64,000 bases of DNA from Flavobacterium sharifuzzamanii (GTDB taxonomy: Bacteria > Bacteroidota > Bacteroidia > Flavobacteriales > Flavobacteriaceae). Below the pieces are notes generated by a model, which was given only the letters and a program-made list of their open reading frames with translations, was not told where the DNA came from and made no database searches. The stretch lies in assembly GCF_003254585.1 (NCBI RefSeq), contig NZ_QJGZ01000041.1:1-64000 (forward strand), written 5' to 3'. Both the position numbers and the translations under genes were made by a program. The stretch's first letter is position 1; each line of letters opens with the position of its first letter. Shown piece by piece: positions 6,329 to 15,990 of the stretch.

Positions 6329-9148
6329 ATGATAAAAAAATACGCAGTCTTCTTTATTTTTTGGTTCTTTAATTTTGCTTTTGCACAACAAGAAATAACA
6401 GTAACAGGAATTGTTATTGATGCCCGAACGCAGAATCCGCTGGAAAATGTAGTGGTCACAATACAGAATACGGCTGTGATGCAGCTTACTTCAAAATCTG
6501 GAAAATTCGAACTTCATATTTTCCCTCAAAAGGAGCAATTGCTTTTACTCAGAAGCCAAGGATACAAAGATTTTCTTTTGAAAGTAAAATTCAATGCTGG
6601 ACAGAATATTAATCTCGGAATATTACAATTAGAAGATACTTATTCAGATGAGGTTCCTGCAGCATTAATTACGCTATCAGATAATGACTTTTCAGATGAT
6701 AACAGTTCATCTGAAATGACATCAGGGCTTTTACAATCTTCAAAAGATGCTTTTATGCAAGCATCGGCATTCAATTGGGGACAAGCTCGATTTAGGATGC
6801 GTGGTTTAGACAGTGAAAATGCAATTACAATGCTTAACGGAATGCCAATGAATAAAATCTATGATGGCAGACCCCAATGGAGCAATTGGGGAGGTTTGAA
6901 CAATGTACTTCGCAATCAGGAATTTTCAGTTGGAACAGCAACTTCCAATTATAGTTTTGGAGGTGCTTTAGGAACACAACAGATTTTTACTCGTGCTTCT
7001 TTATACAGAAAAGGCGCGTCGCTCACATTTTCTGGAAGCAATACTACTTATTTATGGCGTGGAATCGGCACTTATGCGTCAGGAATGAATGCTTCTGGCT
7101 GGGCTTATGCTGTTTCGGCAGGAAAACGCTGGGCAGACGAAGGGTATTTTGAAGGCACAAATTTCGATGCCGATTCTTTTTTTCTAAGTGTAGAAAAGAA
7201 ACTAAACAGCAAACATTCTCTCAATTTTACTGGATTTTATACGCCTAATTCTCGCGGAAAGAATTCTTCTAATACTGCTGAGGTTAGCGATTTAATGGGA
7301 AAAAAATACAATTCGTATTGGGGATTTCAGAATGGTGAAAAGCGAAATGCAAGAGTGAAAAATGTAGAAGAGCCTTTGTTTATGCTCAATCATTATTTTA
7401 AAATTGATGATAAAACCAATTTGAATTCTGCAATTATGTATCAATTTGGGAAAGTTGGAAACAGCAATATCGATTACCAAAATGCAGACAGTCCTGATCC
7501 GGTTTATTATAAAAAAATGCCAAGCTATTTTAGTTCGCTTTATGCTAAAGATCAGGGAGAGTTTTCGGGCGAATTTACTCCAGATTATGAAAATGCGGAA
7601 AAAAACAAAATAGCATTTCTGAACAGCCCGCAGATCAATTGGAACGAAATGTATTTTGCTAATCAAAAAATTGAGCAGAATGGTTATGTGCCTGCGCAGA
7701 GCCATTATGTACTTTATGAAGATAGAACAGATGATCAGACTTTGGCAGTAAATTCAAATCTGAATACACAGATAACACCCAATATTTCTTTTGATGGAGG
7801 ATTTACTTTTAAGAAACTAAAATCGCATAATTTTCAGTATTTATTAGATCTTCTTGGCGGAGCCTATTTTGAAGATATTGATCCGTTTTACAAAGGAAGC
7901 CTTTCTCAATCCGATTTGCAGCATCCAAATCGCCAAGTTGTAAAAGGAGGTATTTATGGATACAATTATAATTTATTGGCCAATACTTTAGATGTTTTTG
8001 CGCAGTTTAAATTCAGCTACAATAAAACAGAATTCTTCTTAGCACAATCCTATTCCATATCAGATTATCAAAGAGAAGGATTGTATCAAAACGGATTGTA
8101 TCCAATAAATTCTTTAGGTAAAAGTGAGAAAGTGAATTTCGAGAATTTCGGATTCAAAGGCGGTTTTACCTATAAAATTTCGGGAAAGCAACTGCTGTTT
8201 TTTAATGCCGCACATTTTACAAGAGCGCCCTCACTGCGAAATACTTTTTCAAATTCACGTTTAAATAATACTGTTGTGGATGGAATCGAGAGTGAAAATA
8301 TCACTAGTGCAGAGGCTAATTATGTATATCGTTCATCAAAACTCAAATTGCGATTAACTGCCTATTATACTATAATCAAAAATACCTCGAAAACTTCTTA
8401 TTTCTATGCTGAAGGAATTTTTGATAAAGGTTCTGGTTATGATCCAACAAATGCCTTTGTCAGTCAGACTTTGACCAATTTGGACAAGAAAAATACTGGA
8501 GCAGAATTAAGTTTTGAGTATCAGATTTGGCCAACATTAAAAACAACTTTATCTGCAGCATTTGGAAATTACATCTACAGCAGCAATCCGAATGTAATGA
8601 TTGTAAACGACGCAAATAGGGCAAAAGAAGGAGCGCAAACGACTTTTGATTTTGGGCGAGCCTATTTGAAGAATTACAAACAGTCTGGAACTCCACAGCA
8701 GGCTTATTCATTTGGTTTAGAATATCGTGACCCAAAATTTTGGTGGATTGGCGGGAACATCAATTATTTGGCAGAAAGTTATATTGATGTTTCGCCAATT
8801 TCGAGAACATCTCAATTTTACATTAATCCAGCCAATGGTTTTCCTTTTCCAGAGGCAACTTCCGAAAGGGGAAATGAATTGTTAAAACAAGAAAAATTTA
8901 ATCCTGTTACATTATTGAATTTGAGCGGAGGCAAATCTTGGCGTATTCATAAAAAATACGTGGGACTCTTTGCTAGCGTAAATAATGTTTTGGATTTAAT
9001 GTACAAAACGGGCGGTTTCGAACAGGCAAGAAATGCCAATTTTAGAGCGCTAAATCAAGATGTTTCAAGCGGAACACCATCTTTTGGGCCAAGATATTAT
9101 TATGGCTATGGCCGAACTTATTTTCTGAATCTTACAATCGGTTTATAA
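6329..9148 (+). CDS. TonB-dependent outer-membrane receptor with carboxypeptidase-like N-terminal domain
   Basis: A 939-aa outer-membrane active transporter. The signal peptide ends around FAFAQ (residue 20). A carboxypeptidase regulatory-like beta-sandwich follows (residues ~23-110, ITVTGIVIDARTQNPLENVVV), then a plug domain with RFRMRGLDSENAITMLNGMPMN around residues 155-180. The rest is a long barrel ending YFLNLTIGL. The barrel is on the short side for a SusC protein, and the partner is a DUF5689 protein rather than SusD. The ligand is unknown. The next gene starts 19 bases after the stop, so the two form an operon behind the promoter at 6190-6218. Confidence 0.92.
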   Translation: MIKKYAVFFIFWFFNFAFAQQEITVTGIVIDARTQNPLENVVVTIQNTAVMQLTSKSGKFELHIFPQKEQLLLLRSQGYKDFLLKVKFNAGQNINLGILQLEDTYSDEVPAALITLSDNDFSDDNSSSEMTSGLLQSSKDAFMQASAFNWGQARFRMRGLDSENAITMLNGMPMNKIYDGRPQWSNWGGLNNVLRNQEFSVGTATSNYSFGGALGTQQIFTRASLYRKGASLTFSGSNTTYLWRGIGTYASGMNASGWAYAVSAGKRWADEGYFEGTNFDADSFFLSVEKKLNSKHSLNFTGFYTPNSRGKNSSNTAEVSDLMGKKYNSYWGFQNGEKRNARVKNVEEPLFMLNHYFKIDDKTNLNSAIMYQFGKVGNSNIDYQNADSPDPVYYKKMPSYFSSLYAKDQGEFSGEFTPDYENAEKNKIAFLNSPQINWNEMYFANQKIEQNGYVPAQSHYVLYEDRTDDQTLAVNSNLNTQITPNISFDGGFTFKKLKSHNFQYLLDLLGGAYFEDIDPFYKGSLSQSDLQHPNRQVVKGGIYGYNYNLLANTLDVFAQFKFSYNKTEFFLAQSYSISDYQREGLYQNGLYPINSLGKSEKVNFENFGFKGGFTYKISGKQLLFFNAAHFTRAPSLRNTFSNSRLNNTVVDGIESENITSAEANYVYRSSKLKLRLTAYYTIIKNTSKTSYFYAEGIFDKGSGYDPTNAFVSQTLTNLDKKNTGAELSFEYQIWPTLKTTLSAAFGNYIYSSNPNVMIVNDANRAKEGAQTTFDFGRAYLKNYKQSGTPQQAYSFGLEYRDPKFWWIGGNINYLAESYIDVSPISRTSQFYINPANGFPFPEATSERGNELLKQEKFNPVTLLNLSGGKSWRIHKKYVGLFASVNNVLDLMYKTGGFEQARNANFRALNQDVSSGTPSFGPRYYYGYGRTYFLNLTIGL

Positions 9149-9167
9149 AACTGAAAACCTATTTCTC

Positions 9168-10502
9168 ATGAAAAAACTAATTTTAATTTTTGTATTATCC
9201 TTAATCAGCTGCAGTAAAGAAGTTGAAACTCCAGAATTAGTCTGCACTCAGCCTAATCTTTCTGTAAATAAAAGTGTAGAAAAAGTATATGAGCTTGTGA
9301 GTCCAACAGCAAAGCAATATTTGTACGATGACATTATAGAAGCTTACGTGGTTTCGAGTGATGAAGGAGGCAATTTTTTCAAAACTATTTCATTGCAGAC
9401 CAAAGAAACTGAAAAAGCGCCGGCAATTGGATTTAGTGTTCCAATTGATGCTACAAATACTTACATCGATTATCGAGTGGGGAATAAAGTGTTTGTAAAA
9501 CTTAAAAACCAATTTACCGATTTGTATTACGGCGGTTTAAGAATAGGGAGTTTGTATGTAAGTAATGCAGGTGATCCTACAATTGGAAGAATTTCTCAAA
9601 ACGAATATAAAAATGTATTAAATGCTTCGTGTACAAATATAGATGAGAATCAATTGGTTAATTCACTTTCTATAGAAAAAGCACTTTCAGATTCTAAGCT
9701 AAATACTTTGATAGAATTAAACGATGTGGAATTTACCGAAGCAGCATTAGGACGCCATTATTTTGAAGAATCAAATAATGTTGGAGGTTCAACAAACTGG
9801 TATTTGAGAGATAAAACAGGAAATCAGATTATTTTTAGAACCAGCAGTTATGCAAAATTTGCAGATCATGTTGTGCCAGAAGGAAGCGGAAAGGTCAAAG
9901 GAATTCTGACAAAATTTGGTACAGATTATCAGTTTATGGTTCGATATGAAAGTGATATTGTGATGAATGGAAAAAGGAATACTCCGCTTTTTGCAGAAGA
10001 TTTCCAGTCGGTTAAAAATAATGTCAATTTTGTACTTCCAGGTTGGAGTAATATTGTAGAAAAAGCTACAAAACTCTGGAAAAGCATGGTTTACTCTGGA
10101 AATGGCTATGCTGAATTTAACACTACAAGTACAACTGCCGCCGAGAACGTGGCTTGGCTTGTGTCACCTAAAATAAATCTATCAGGGTATAAAAATGCGG
10201 TGCTTTCTTTTAGAAGCGCGCAACACGATTTGAAGATTGATTCTCCACTAAATGCAATTGAAGTTTATGTTTCTACTAATTTTGATGGTGCAAGTGTGAC
10301 TAAAGCAAAATGGACAAAATTGGAAGCAAAAGTTCCAACACTCTCAACTCCTTCCCGTGAGTTTATCAGCTCTGGCGGAATTGATCTTTCTTCTTATTCT
10401 GGGAACATAAATATTGCCTTTAAGTATATTGGTTCAGGAAAAGACAAAACATTAAATGGAGCTTTTATGGTTGATGATATTAAAATATTTGGAGAAAAAT
10501 AA
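9168..10502 (+). CDS. DUF5689 domain lipoprotein with C-terminal jelly-roll (choice-of-anchor J-like) domain
   Basis: A 444-aa predicted lipoprotein; the signal peptide ends in a lipobox with Cys15 (SLISCSK). Residues ~20-260 look like DUF5689, an OB-like domain found in Bacteroidota beside TonB receptors (IIEAYVVSSDEGGNFFKTISLQ, YRVGNKVFVKL). Residues ~265-444 (LFAEDFQS...NVAWLVSPKINLSGYKNAVLSFRSAQHD...INIAFKYIGSG...FMVDDIKIFGE) fit the choice-of-anchor J type of carbohydrate- or surface-binding jelly roll. It probably works with the upstream receptor at the cell surface. The final 20 codons and stop are repeated at 15995-16057 with one synonymous change. Confidence 0.87.
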   Translation: MKKLILIFVLSLISCSKEVETPELVCTQPNLSVNKSVEKVYELVSPTAKQYLYDDIIEAYVVSSDEGGNFFKTISLQTKETEKAPAIGFSVPIDATNTYIDYRVGNKVFVKLKNQFTDLYYGGLRIGSLYVSNAGDPTIGRISQNEYKNVLNASCTNIDENQLVNSLSIEKALSDSKLNTLIELNDVEFTEAALGRHYFEESNNVGGSTNWYLRDKTGNQIIFRTSSYAKFADHVVPEGSGKVKGILTKFGTDYQFMVRYESDIVMNGKRNTPLFAEDFQSVKNNVNFVLPGWSNIVEKATKLWKSMVYSGNGYAEFNTTSTTAAENVAWLVSPKINLSGYKNAVLSFRSAQHDLKIDSPLNAIEVYVSTNFDGASVTKAKWTKLEAKVPTLSTPSREFISSGGIDLSSYSGNINIAFKYIGSGKDKTLNGAFMVDDIKIFGEK

Positions 10503-10517
10503 GAGGTATTTTGTGAA
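10437..10517 (+). repeat. Left copy of a direct repeat bracketing the LysM-DUF4280 module
   Basis: The 3' end of the DUF5689 gene plus about 15 bases beyond its stop recurs at 15991-16072. The coding part, aaagac through the stop, differs only by AAA/AAG in the last Lys codon. Beyond the stop, similarity continues through a ggtattttg stretch and then ends. Confidence 0.85.
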
Positions 10518-10594
10518 ATAAATTTCACCATTTGTATTATTTTTCTTTCTTATTTAATTTAATTATTATATTTTGGCTTTCTTAAATATAAGAT

Positions 10595-11830
10595 ATGTCT
10601 TACATAAAGCCTTTTTCTTATGATGATTTTTTGACGTATAAAATCCAAGAGGACGATACGCCAGAAAGTGTAGCCGAAAAGCTAGATATTGATTTATATG
10701 CTTTAAGAAGTTATCATAATCGTTATTGTGAATCTGTTGAAGACTGTATTGGACCTGTTTTTCCAAGACACTTGAAATTTGTGATTATAAAACCTCCAAT
10801 AGTTCAGCTTACAGATGAAGAAAAAGAACAACAACGCAATAAAGTCGTATTTAATGATTCACCTGGAAAACTTTCTTTAAATTATTCTCATGGTGAAAAA
10901 ACATACGCTGTTCTATGTACTATTGAAAATGGTAAAGATGTTCATTCAATAAAACAGCAGATCAAAATAAGCTGGCAAGCAGAAAACGCAGGCTTTCATT
11001 TTTATTATGTCTCTCGTGATGAGGCGCTGTATGTAAACGACACTGCTGTAAATACAATGGCACAAGAGATTGCCCAAAAAGCATCTCAGGCACTATATCC
11101 ATTGCTTATTGTTGTTGATGAAAACGGAAAATGGGTTTACGTTAATAATTATGATCAAATAGTTGAGCGCTGGAATGAAACCAAAAACCAGATAAGAAAA
11201 TATTATAAAGGCGATCAAACCGAAAAATATTTCAAGATTTACGATAAAAATCTCGCAGATGAAGACAGTTTGTTTCTTTCTATTCAGAAAGACTGGTTTT
11301 TAAATGCTCTGTTTAATGAAATTCATGTCCAGTATCCTCAAGATTTATCACTCAAAAAACATACTAGTTTTCCACATCTTCCTAATACTAAAAGTATTCA
11401 ATATTTTGTGAATCAAAAAATAGACGAACATCTAGATACTAATAACTTGATTCTTATTGACATAATCGGAAAACTAGACGATTCTAGAACAAAGACCGAT
11501 TTTCAAAATGAATTAAATCATCCTGTAAAAGAATATTCGGACGAAAAAGCGGGAGGAAATTACACGGCAAAATATTATTTAAACCCAAACTCTTATATGC
11601 CAGAAGCATTTATAGTGAATGCTGATTTAGAATTGGATATTCCTCAAAAATATACTGTAACCGCAACTCATTTAGACACAGCTACAGAACTTGTCATTGC
11701 TTCAAGACAGCCTTTGTTTGTAAGCGAAACAACAATCAAAACAAAATCTGGAAACTCATTTTGGTATTTGCTTTTTACGATTTTAATATTCGTTGCATTA
11801 ATCTATGCCATTTCAAAATTATACACCTAA
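10595..11830 (+). CDS. LysM-domain protein with C-terminal membrane anchor
   Basis: A 411-aa protein of unknown function. Residues ~10-65 look like a LysM module (YKIQEDDTPESVAEKLDIDLYALRSYHNR...LKFVII), a fold found both in peptidoglycan binders and in baseplate or spike-adaptor proteins of contractile injection systems. There is no signal peptide. The middle is soluble and mixed alpha/beta, and one hydrophobic segment near residues 387-408 (FWYLLFTILIFVALIYAI) would anchor the C-terminus. It is the first gene of a four-gene module with short gaps (13, 11 and 1 bases), next to a DUF4280 gene. Taken together a role in assembling or loading a secreted spike protein is possible. The start at 10595 is the only good ATG before the LysM domain. 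Confidence 0.72.
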   Translation: MSYIKPFSYDDFLTYKIQEDDTPESVAEKLDIDLYALRSYHNRYCESVEDCIGPVFPRHLKFVIIKPPIVQLTDEEKEQQRNKVVFNDSPGKLSLNYSHGEKTYAVLCTIENGKDVHSIKQQIKISWQAENAGFHFYYVSRDEALYVNDTAVNTMAQEIAQKASQALYPLLIVVDENGKWVYVNNYDQIVERWNETKNQIRKYYKGDQTEKYFKIYDKNLADEDSLFLSIQKDWFLNALFNEIHVQYPQDLSLKKHTSFPHLPNTKSIQYFVNQKIDEHLDTNNLILIDIIGKLDDSRTKTDFQNELNHPVKEYSDEKAGGNYTAKYYLNPNSYMPEAFIVNADLELDIPQKYTVTATHLDTATELVIASRQPLFVSETTIKTKSGNSFWYLLFTILIFVALIYAISKLYT

Positions 11831-11843
11831 TACATTTAAATAA

Positions 11844-12341
11844 ATGAGCGAAAAACATTTAGTAGTACAAGGAGCAACCTGCAAATGCAAGTTTAGCGAA
11901 GACAGTTCAAAAACAGATAAAATTAAAGTCAAATCACAATCCAAACATTTTGGAAACGATAAAGGCTTCAACAAACTACTTGCAACAACGAAAGAAATTG
12001 GGCAGACACTTGAAAATAACACTTTTGGCAAATGCAAAAAACAGCCCGTCGGAAACAGTTTTTTGCCCTGTCAGGCAGTAATAACGCAATGGAGTAATTT
12101 TTACGAAAAAGTAACTCTTAGCAATCAAGGCAAAATACTGCTGGAGGACAGTAAGGCAACCTGCCCAATAGGTGCGCCAGATTGCATCGAAATAGTAGAT
12201 CACGGGCAAACCGCGGAGCCTGGCGAACAAAATTTTAAAAATATCAGCCCTATGGTTCATAATCTTATTAACCCTATGGTTGATGTTAGGGAAATGTATA
12301 CACAAGAAGCAAAACATGAGGGAATAAAATTTAACAACTAA
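11844..12341 (+). CDS. DUF4280 (PAAR-like) domain protein
   Basis: A 165-aa protein recognised as a DUF4280 family member. It has the N-terminal VVQGATCKCKFSED and the later CQAVITQW...TLSNQGKILLEDSKATCPIGAPDCIEIVDHGQ motif with conserved cysteines. DUF4280 is regarded as PAAR-like. PAAR proteins cap the spike of type VI secretion and related contractile systems and carry or recruit effectors. No tube, sheath or baseplate gene is present in this window, so any apparatus must be encoded elsewhere. It sits between a LysM protein and an 873-aa unknown protein, the arrangement expected for spike cap plus cargo. The family call is firm; delivery is inferred. Confidence 0.83.
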   Translation: MSEKHLVVQGATCKCKFSEDSSKTDKIKVKSQSKHFGNDKGFNKLLATTKEIGQTLENNTFGKCKKQPVGNSFLPCQAVITQWSNFYEKVTLSNQGKILLEDSKATCPIGAPDCIEIVDHGQTAEPGEQNFKNISPMVHNLINPMVDVREMYTQEAKHEGIKFNN

Positions 12342-12352
12342 ATATATCTAAA

Positions 12353-14974
12353 ATGGTAAAAGGTGTTAAAAAAATAAGATGGACTGGAAAAGGCAGGGTT
12401 ATAAATAATTTGTCTATTCCTAATAAAAAAGTTGTAATACATCCTGATCAAGAAGTTTCTTTTGAAATAGAATCATGGTATGACGGCACAACCGAAGAAG
12501 AGAAGAAAAGGAACATAACATGGATTTTACAAGAAGCCAAAACAAGAAAAGAAATTGCTGAAAAACTAATACCATCAAATACACCAAAACTTTTTAGCAT
12601 TCCTAAAGATTTATGTGGACCTTACGAGTATTATCTGGAAGCAAGTCTTTTTGGGAAAAGAGATTTATATAACGAGACAGGACTAATTGTTCGCGGAGAA
12701 TGCCCTCCGAAAGTTTTAGACAGTAAATGGTGTAGAACCAATAATGCCGAAGATGTCCGTAAAACATACTTTTTCTCTTATGGGGAGAAACTCTATCTCA
12801 ATTTAAAAACCGAAGGATTAAACGGACACTTAAACCTATCTATTGATATTTTTAGACGAGTTACAGCTGGAATTAATGTTAGCATAAAAAGATATACAAG
12901 CATAGACGTAATTGACGGTCAGGTAAATCTAGAAATAAAAGATTCTTTTTCGTGGTACAACCTGATAAAGGATAAAAATGAAGTAGAAGAATTTTATATC
13001 CAGATTTTTGATCCCATAAATCGCACTTATATAACCGATTATAATAATGAGATAGCACATGCACGTTTTTTACGCGTAAAAAATAAAATTGCTTCTATGG
13101 AGGTAAGCCCGCCTACAAATCTGTCTCCGTTAAAAACTGGTGAGCCAGCCACGAATTATATGAGCCATCATTTTTGTAAATACACTTTTATAAAAATGAA
13201 TGATAAAATGCTCTTTGACGAAACGAAATTAATAAAAGGGCAAAAATTAAGCAGAAACATCTATGTCCATTTACTTGCTGGCGGAGACGAAAAAAATAAA
13301 AAAGTAACAATAGAGTTAGGGGAAAAAATTCCCGGCAAATGCGACAATCATAAAGCAAAAGTATTTGACATTATAGATTTGCAAAAAGCAGGAATCCAGA
13401 ATCCGCAGCGAATTTCTGCCAATTCTTTTTCGTTTGAGAATAACTTTGAATATAAATATAAAGACGATTATAGACAATTTTTTACAGAGTATATATTGCC
13501 TGTGCCAGCTGCTAAAGCTACTATCCCATTGGCAACCTGTAGCTATCAACATGTTTTAAATATAGAAATGCTGCCAGACGTGGCTTGGGCATATCATTTT
13601 CAGTATGATAAACCAGGTGGTGGCTTTTTTAAAGACATCGATATAAAAATTCAAAGTGGTTTAAAAGAAGAATTGCAGTATGCCAAAAAATATATTCAAA
13701 TAGCTGTAAAACTATCTTTTAATAATCCTCCAGAATTTATAAATAAAATAATTTCGGACCTGATTATTGATTATTTAGAACATTCTGCAGATAGTTTCGG
13801 GTTTGGAGTTCACGCCTATCATTCTTTTGATGAACAGCAGAAAAAACCTGCTGTAATTATGGATTATACGGCTAAATACAAATGGATAGCCAGATCTTTA
13901 ATCATTACCTGCGTAATACTTTGCGTTATTGTAGATGCCTTAATTCTATATTTAACAAAAGGAAGAGGAGCCGTTGCAACAAAAGCAGGGCGCGTTGTCG
14001 CGGCTATAGACAAATACGGAAACAAAGTAGCGATAATAGCCAAAAGAAAAGGTTTTGAATTAATAACCCCAAAAATAACCTCATTCAGAGCACAGTATTA
14101 CGAAAAACAGTCTGATGGCAGAATTGCCTTTGTACAGACCGAAAAAGTCTCTGCACTGCCATTGTTTGGCTTACAATACGAAGACAAACACACCTTAGGA
14201 ACCATTACTACCAGTTTAACGGGTATCTCAACCGTATTTGATTATGCAAGGAAAGCTATATCTATTTTTGGGAAGATCACTCTGTTAAAAAAAATGCAGG
14301 ACAAATTAAACAAAGTACCAACAGACCCAAATAAAGTGCCAAGCGCAATTAACACAAACGATGTTAACAAAACTGTCGACTGGTTGGAAGAGGCTATAGA
14401 GAATGGTGCACAACGCATTTTTAGCGAGCTTGGACATGAACTCAATTTTAAAGTAACCATAAAAGGAGAATATCAAGCCGATTACCAAATCTTTATAAAT
14501 CATCTCAAAGAAGCTATAAGCATAAAAGACCAATTGGAAAATTATGTAAACAATAGCAAAGGTATTGTAGGACGCAAAAAAGGAATAGATGCCGTGGCTT
14601 CCTGTGAGCTCAAAACCGGTTACCACATAAAAACCGAATGGATTATGCGCTATGCGCCCAATTTTATACAAGGTGTTATACCTGTAATAGACCAAGAAGC
14701 TAATGCCGAAGGACAAGCTGAAATACACGGTAGCCTTTTTTACGAACGTAAATATTTCTTCGAAAAACCACAATCTTATTATGTAGATAATGTAATTTTC
14801 TCTGGATTGGCGGGAAGTTTTTCAGGGAGTGTCAAAACAAAGAAAAATGGAAAAACTCCACGAAATAATAATATCTTCATTCCCGAAACATCCTTTGTAT
14901 TAATGGAACCATATGTTGTAAAAGGAGAAAGAATATACCTATTTGAAAAAGATACAATAAAAGAACCAAAATAA
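12353..14974 (+). CDS. Large unknown protein, candidate cargo of the DUF4280 spike
   Basis: An 873-aa protein with no function I recognise. It lacks a signal peptide. Residues ~1-330 look beta-rich and contain repeated Ig-like stretches (KVVIHPDQEVSFEIESWYDGTTEEE; FSYGEKLYLNLKTEGLNG; LIKGQKLSRNIYVHLLAGG). A strongly hydrophobic segment near residues 510-535 (ARSLIITCVILCVIVDALILYL) is followed by a basic region. The C-terminal third is mixed and beta-rich. The position directly after the DUF4280 gene (11-base gap) and just before a lipoprotein gene (1-base gap) suggests a delivered effector or a structural extension, with the lipoprotein as a possible protector. No catalytic motif could be assigned, so it could equally be an adaptor. 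Confidence 0.6.
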   Translation: MVKGVKKIRWTGKGRVINNLSIPNKKVVIHPDQEVSFEIESWYDGTTEEEKKRNITWILQEAKTRKEIAEKLIPSNTPKLFSIPKDLCGPYEYYLEASLFGKRDLYNETGLIVRGECPPKVLDSKWCRTNNAEDVRKTYFFSYGEKLYLNLKTEGLNGHLNLSIDIFRRVTAGINVSIKRYTSIDVIDGQVNLEIKDSFSWYNLIKDKNEVEEFYIQIFDPINRTYITDYNNEIAHARFLRVKNKIASMEVSPPTNLSPLKTGEPATNYMSHHFCKYTFIKMNDKMLFDETKLIKGQKLSRNIYVHLLAGGDEKNKKVTIELGEKIPGKCDNHKAKVFDIIDLQKAGIQNPQRISANSFSFENNFEYKYKDDYRQFFTEYILPVPAAKATIPLATCSYQHVLNIEMLPDVAWAYHFQYDKPGGGFFKDIDIKIQSGLKEELQYAKKYIQIAVKLSFNNPPEFINKIISDLIIDYLEHSADSFGFGVHAYHSFDEQQKKPAVIMDYTAKYKWIARSLIITCVILCVIVDALILYLTKGRGAVATKAGRVVAAIDKYGNKVAIIAKRKGFELITPKITSFRAQYYEKQSDGRIAFVQTEKVSALPLFGLQYEDKHTLGTITTSLTGISTVFDYARKAISIFGKITLLKKMQDKLNKVPTDPNKVPSAINTNDVNKTVDWLEEAIENGAQRIFSELGHELNFKVTIKGEYQADYQIFINHLKEAISIKDQLENYVNNSKGIVGRKKGIDAVASCELKTGYHIKTEWIMRYAPNFIQGVIPVIDQEANAEGQAEIHGSLFYERKYFFEKPQSYYVDNVIFSGLAGSFSGSVKTKKNGKTPRNNNIFIPETSFVLMEPYVVKGERIYLFEKDTIKEPK

Positions 14975-14975
14975 A

Positions 14976-15989
14976 ATGAAAAAATTTATTATAACATTTT
15001 CCCTTGCCATATTGTTTACAGCTTGTGGGCAAGAAAAAAAACAATCTATAAATATCAATAATATGAATACAAATTATCCTGACATAAATGCAAAAAATTT
15101 TGAGCAAAGATTATCCAATGCTGTAAAGCATTTTGAGAAAGAGCCAATGTATTACATGCGTATCAATAAAATAAATTGTTTAGTAGAAATATTAATAAAT
15201 GATTATCCTGTTCATAAAGATTACGAACTCTCTAATTATGCTACTCCAATAGAAATTAACCACGCAATATTAAAAAGTGGAGAACAAAAATTAACTTATC
15301 GTCTTTATCCTATTGGAAATCTTCTTAAAGAGAATTATGGTGAGGGTGACAATGTAAGTACATTAACTAATAATACCTCCATATCAATTTCTATTATAAA
15401 AATGGACAATAATGGTAAAAAAACATTAGAAGATGAAGAAATAATAATAAAAAACAGCAGTTTAAACGATGCTAAAGGAAACTTTATTGGATCGGGTAAA
15501 CCTTATTATGAATTTACTTTTCCTTTTAATGCTTCTGTTCCTTATGAAAACGTAGGATGGAGTAATGGCGAGGATTTAACCAAACTAGACCAAAAATTAT
15601 TAGAACAAAAAGCTAGGGACTTTTACAATGAATACGGTAAAACATACCTTAATAAAGATGCTGATCTACAGGCAAGTTTAAATTTTGGAGAAGAAAAAAG
15701 AAACGCAATAGCGCTTTACAGGAGATCTTCTGAAATTGCTGAACTTTGGAAGGAATATAAATCCGATTTAAATGAAAAAAATATAAAAGTTCTTCCTCTA
15801 GAAAATTATAGGATGGTTTTTTTTGGCAATAACCGTATTCTCTTTTTACAATCAAAATCTCTACAATTAGAGTACAGAGGCTATGGTGCTTTATTAGTGC
15901 AAAGTGAGGATTTTAATATTATGCCTGGAATTTATCTCTACCTTCCAGAAGGAAAAAAATTAGAAGATGGTTTATATATGATAAATTAA
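14976..15989 (+). CDS. Lipoprotein of unknown function, last gene of the LysM-DUF4280 module
   Basis: A 337-aa predicted lipoprotein; the signal peptide ends in a lipobox with Cys17 (ILFTACGQ). The rest is soluble, with an all-beta first half (VKHFEKEPMYYMRINKINCLVEILINDYPV...GEQKLTYRLYPIGN) and a helical stretch near residues 205-265. It starts one base after the stop of the 873-aa gene, so it is almost certainly co-translated with it. An envelope lipoprotein after a candidate injected toxin could be an immunity protein, but it could also be part of the same structure. The right repeat copy of the DUF5689 gene end begins 2 bases after its stop. Confidence 0.62.
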   Translation: MKKFIITFSLAILFTACGQEKKQSININNMNTNYPDINAKNFEQRLSNAVKHFEKEPMYYMRINKINCLVEILINDYPVHKDYELSNYATPIEINHAILKSGEQKLTYRLYPIGNLLKENYGEGDNVSTLTNNTSISISIIKMDNNGKKTLEDEEIIIKNSSLNDAKGNFIGSGKPYYEFTFPFNASVPYENVGWSNGEDLTKLDQKLLEQKARDFYNEYGKTYLNKDADLQASLNFGEEKRNAIALYRRSSEIAELWKEYKSDLNEKNIKVLPLENYRMVFFGNNRILFLQSKSLQLEYRGYGALLVQSEDFNIMPGIYLYLPEGKKLEDGLYMIN

Positions 15990-15990
15990 A

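Noticed and set aside
7292..7705. 137-codon open frame antisense to the TonB receptor
   Set aside because: A shadow of the receptor barrel; no start context, domain or promoter.
14306..14773. 155-codon open frame antisense to the 873-aa gene
   Set aside because: It is fully overlapped by a well-supported gene in a compact operon, and its translation shows only hydrophobic Phe/Tyr-rich low-complexity sequence typical of an antisense shadow.
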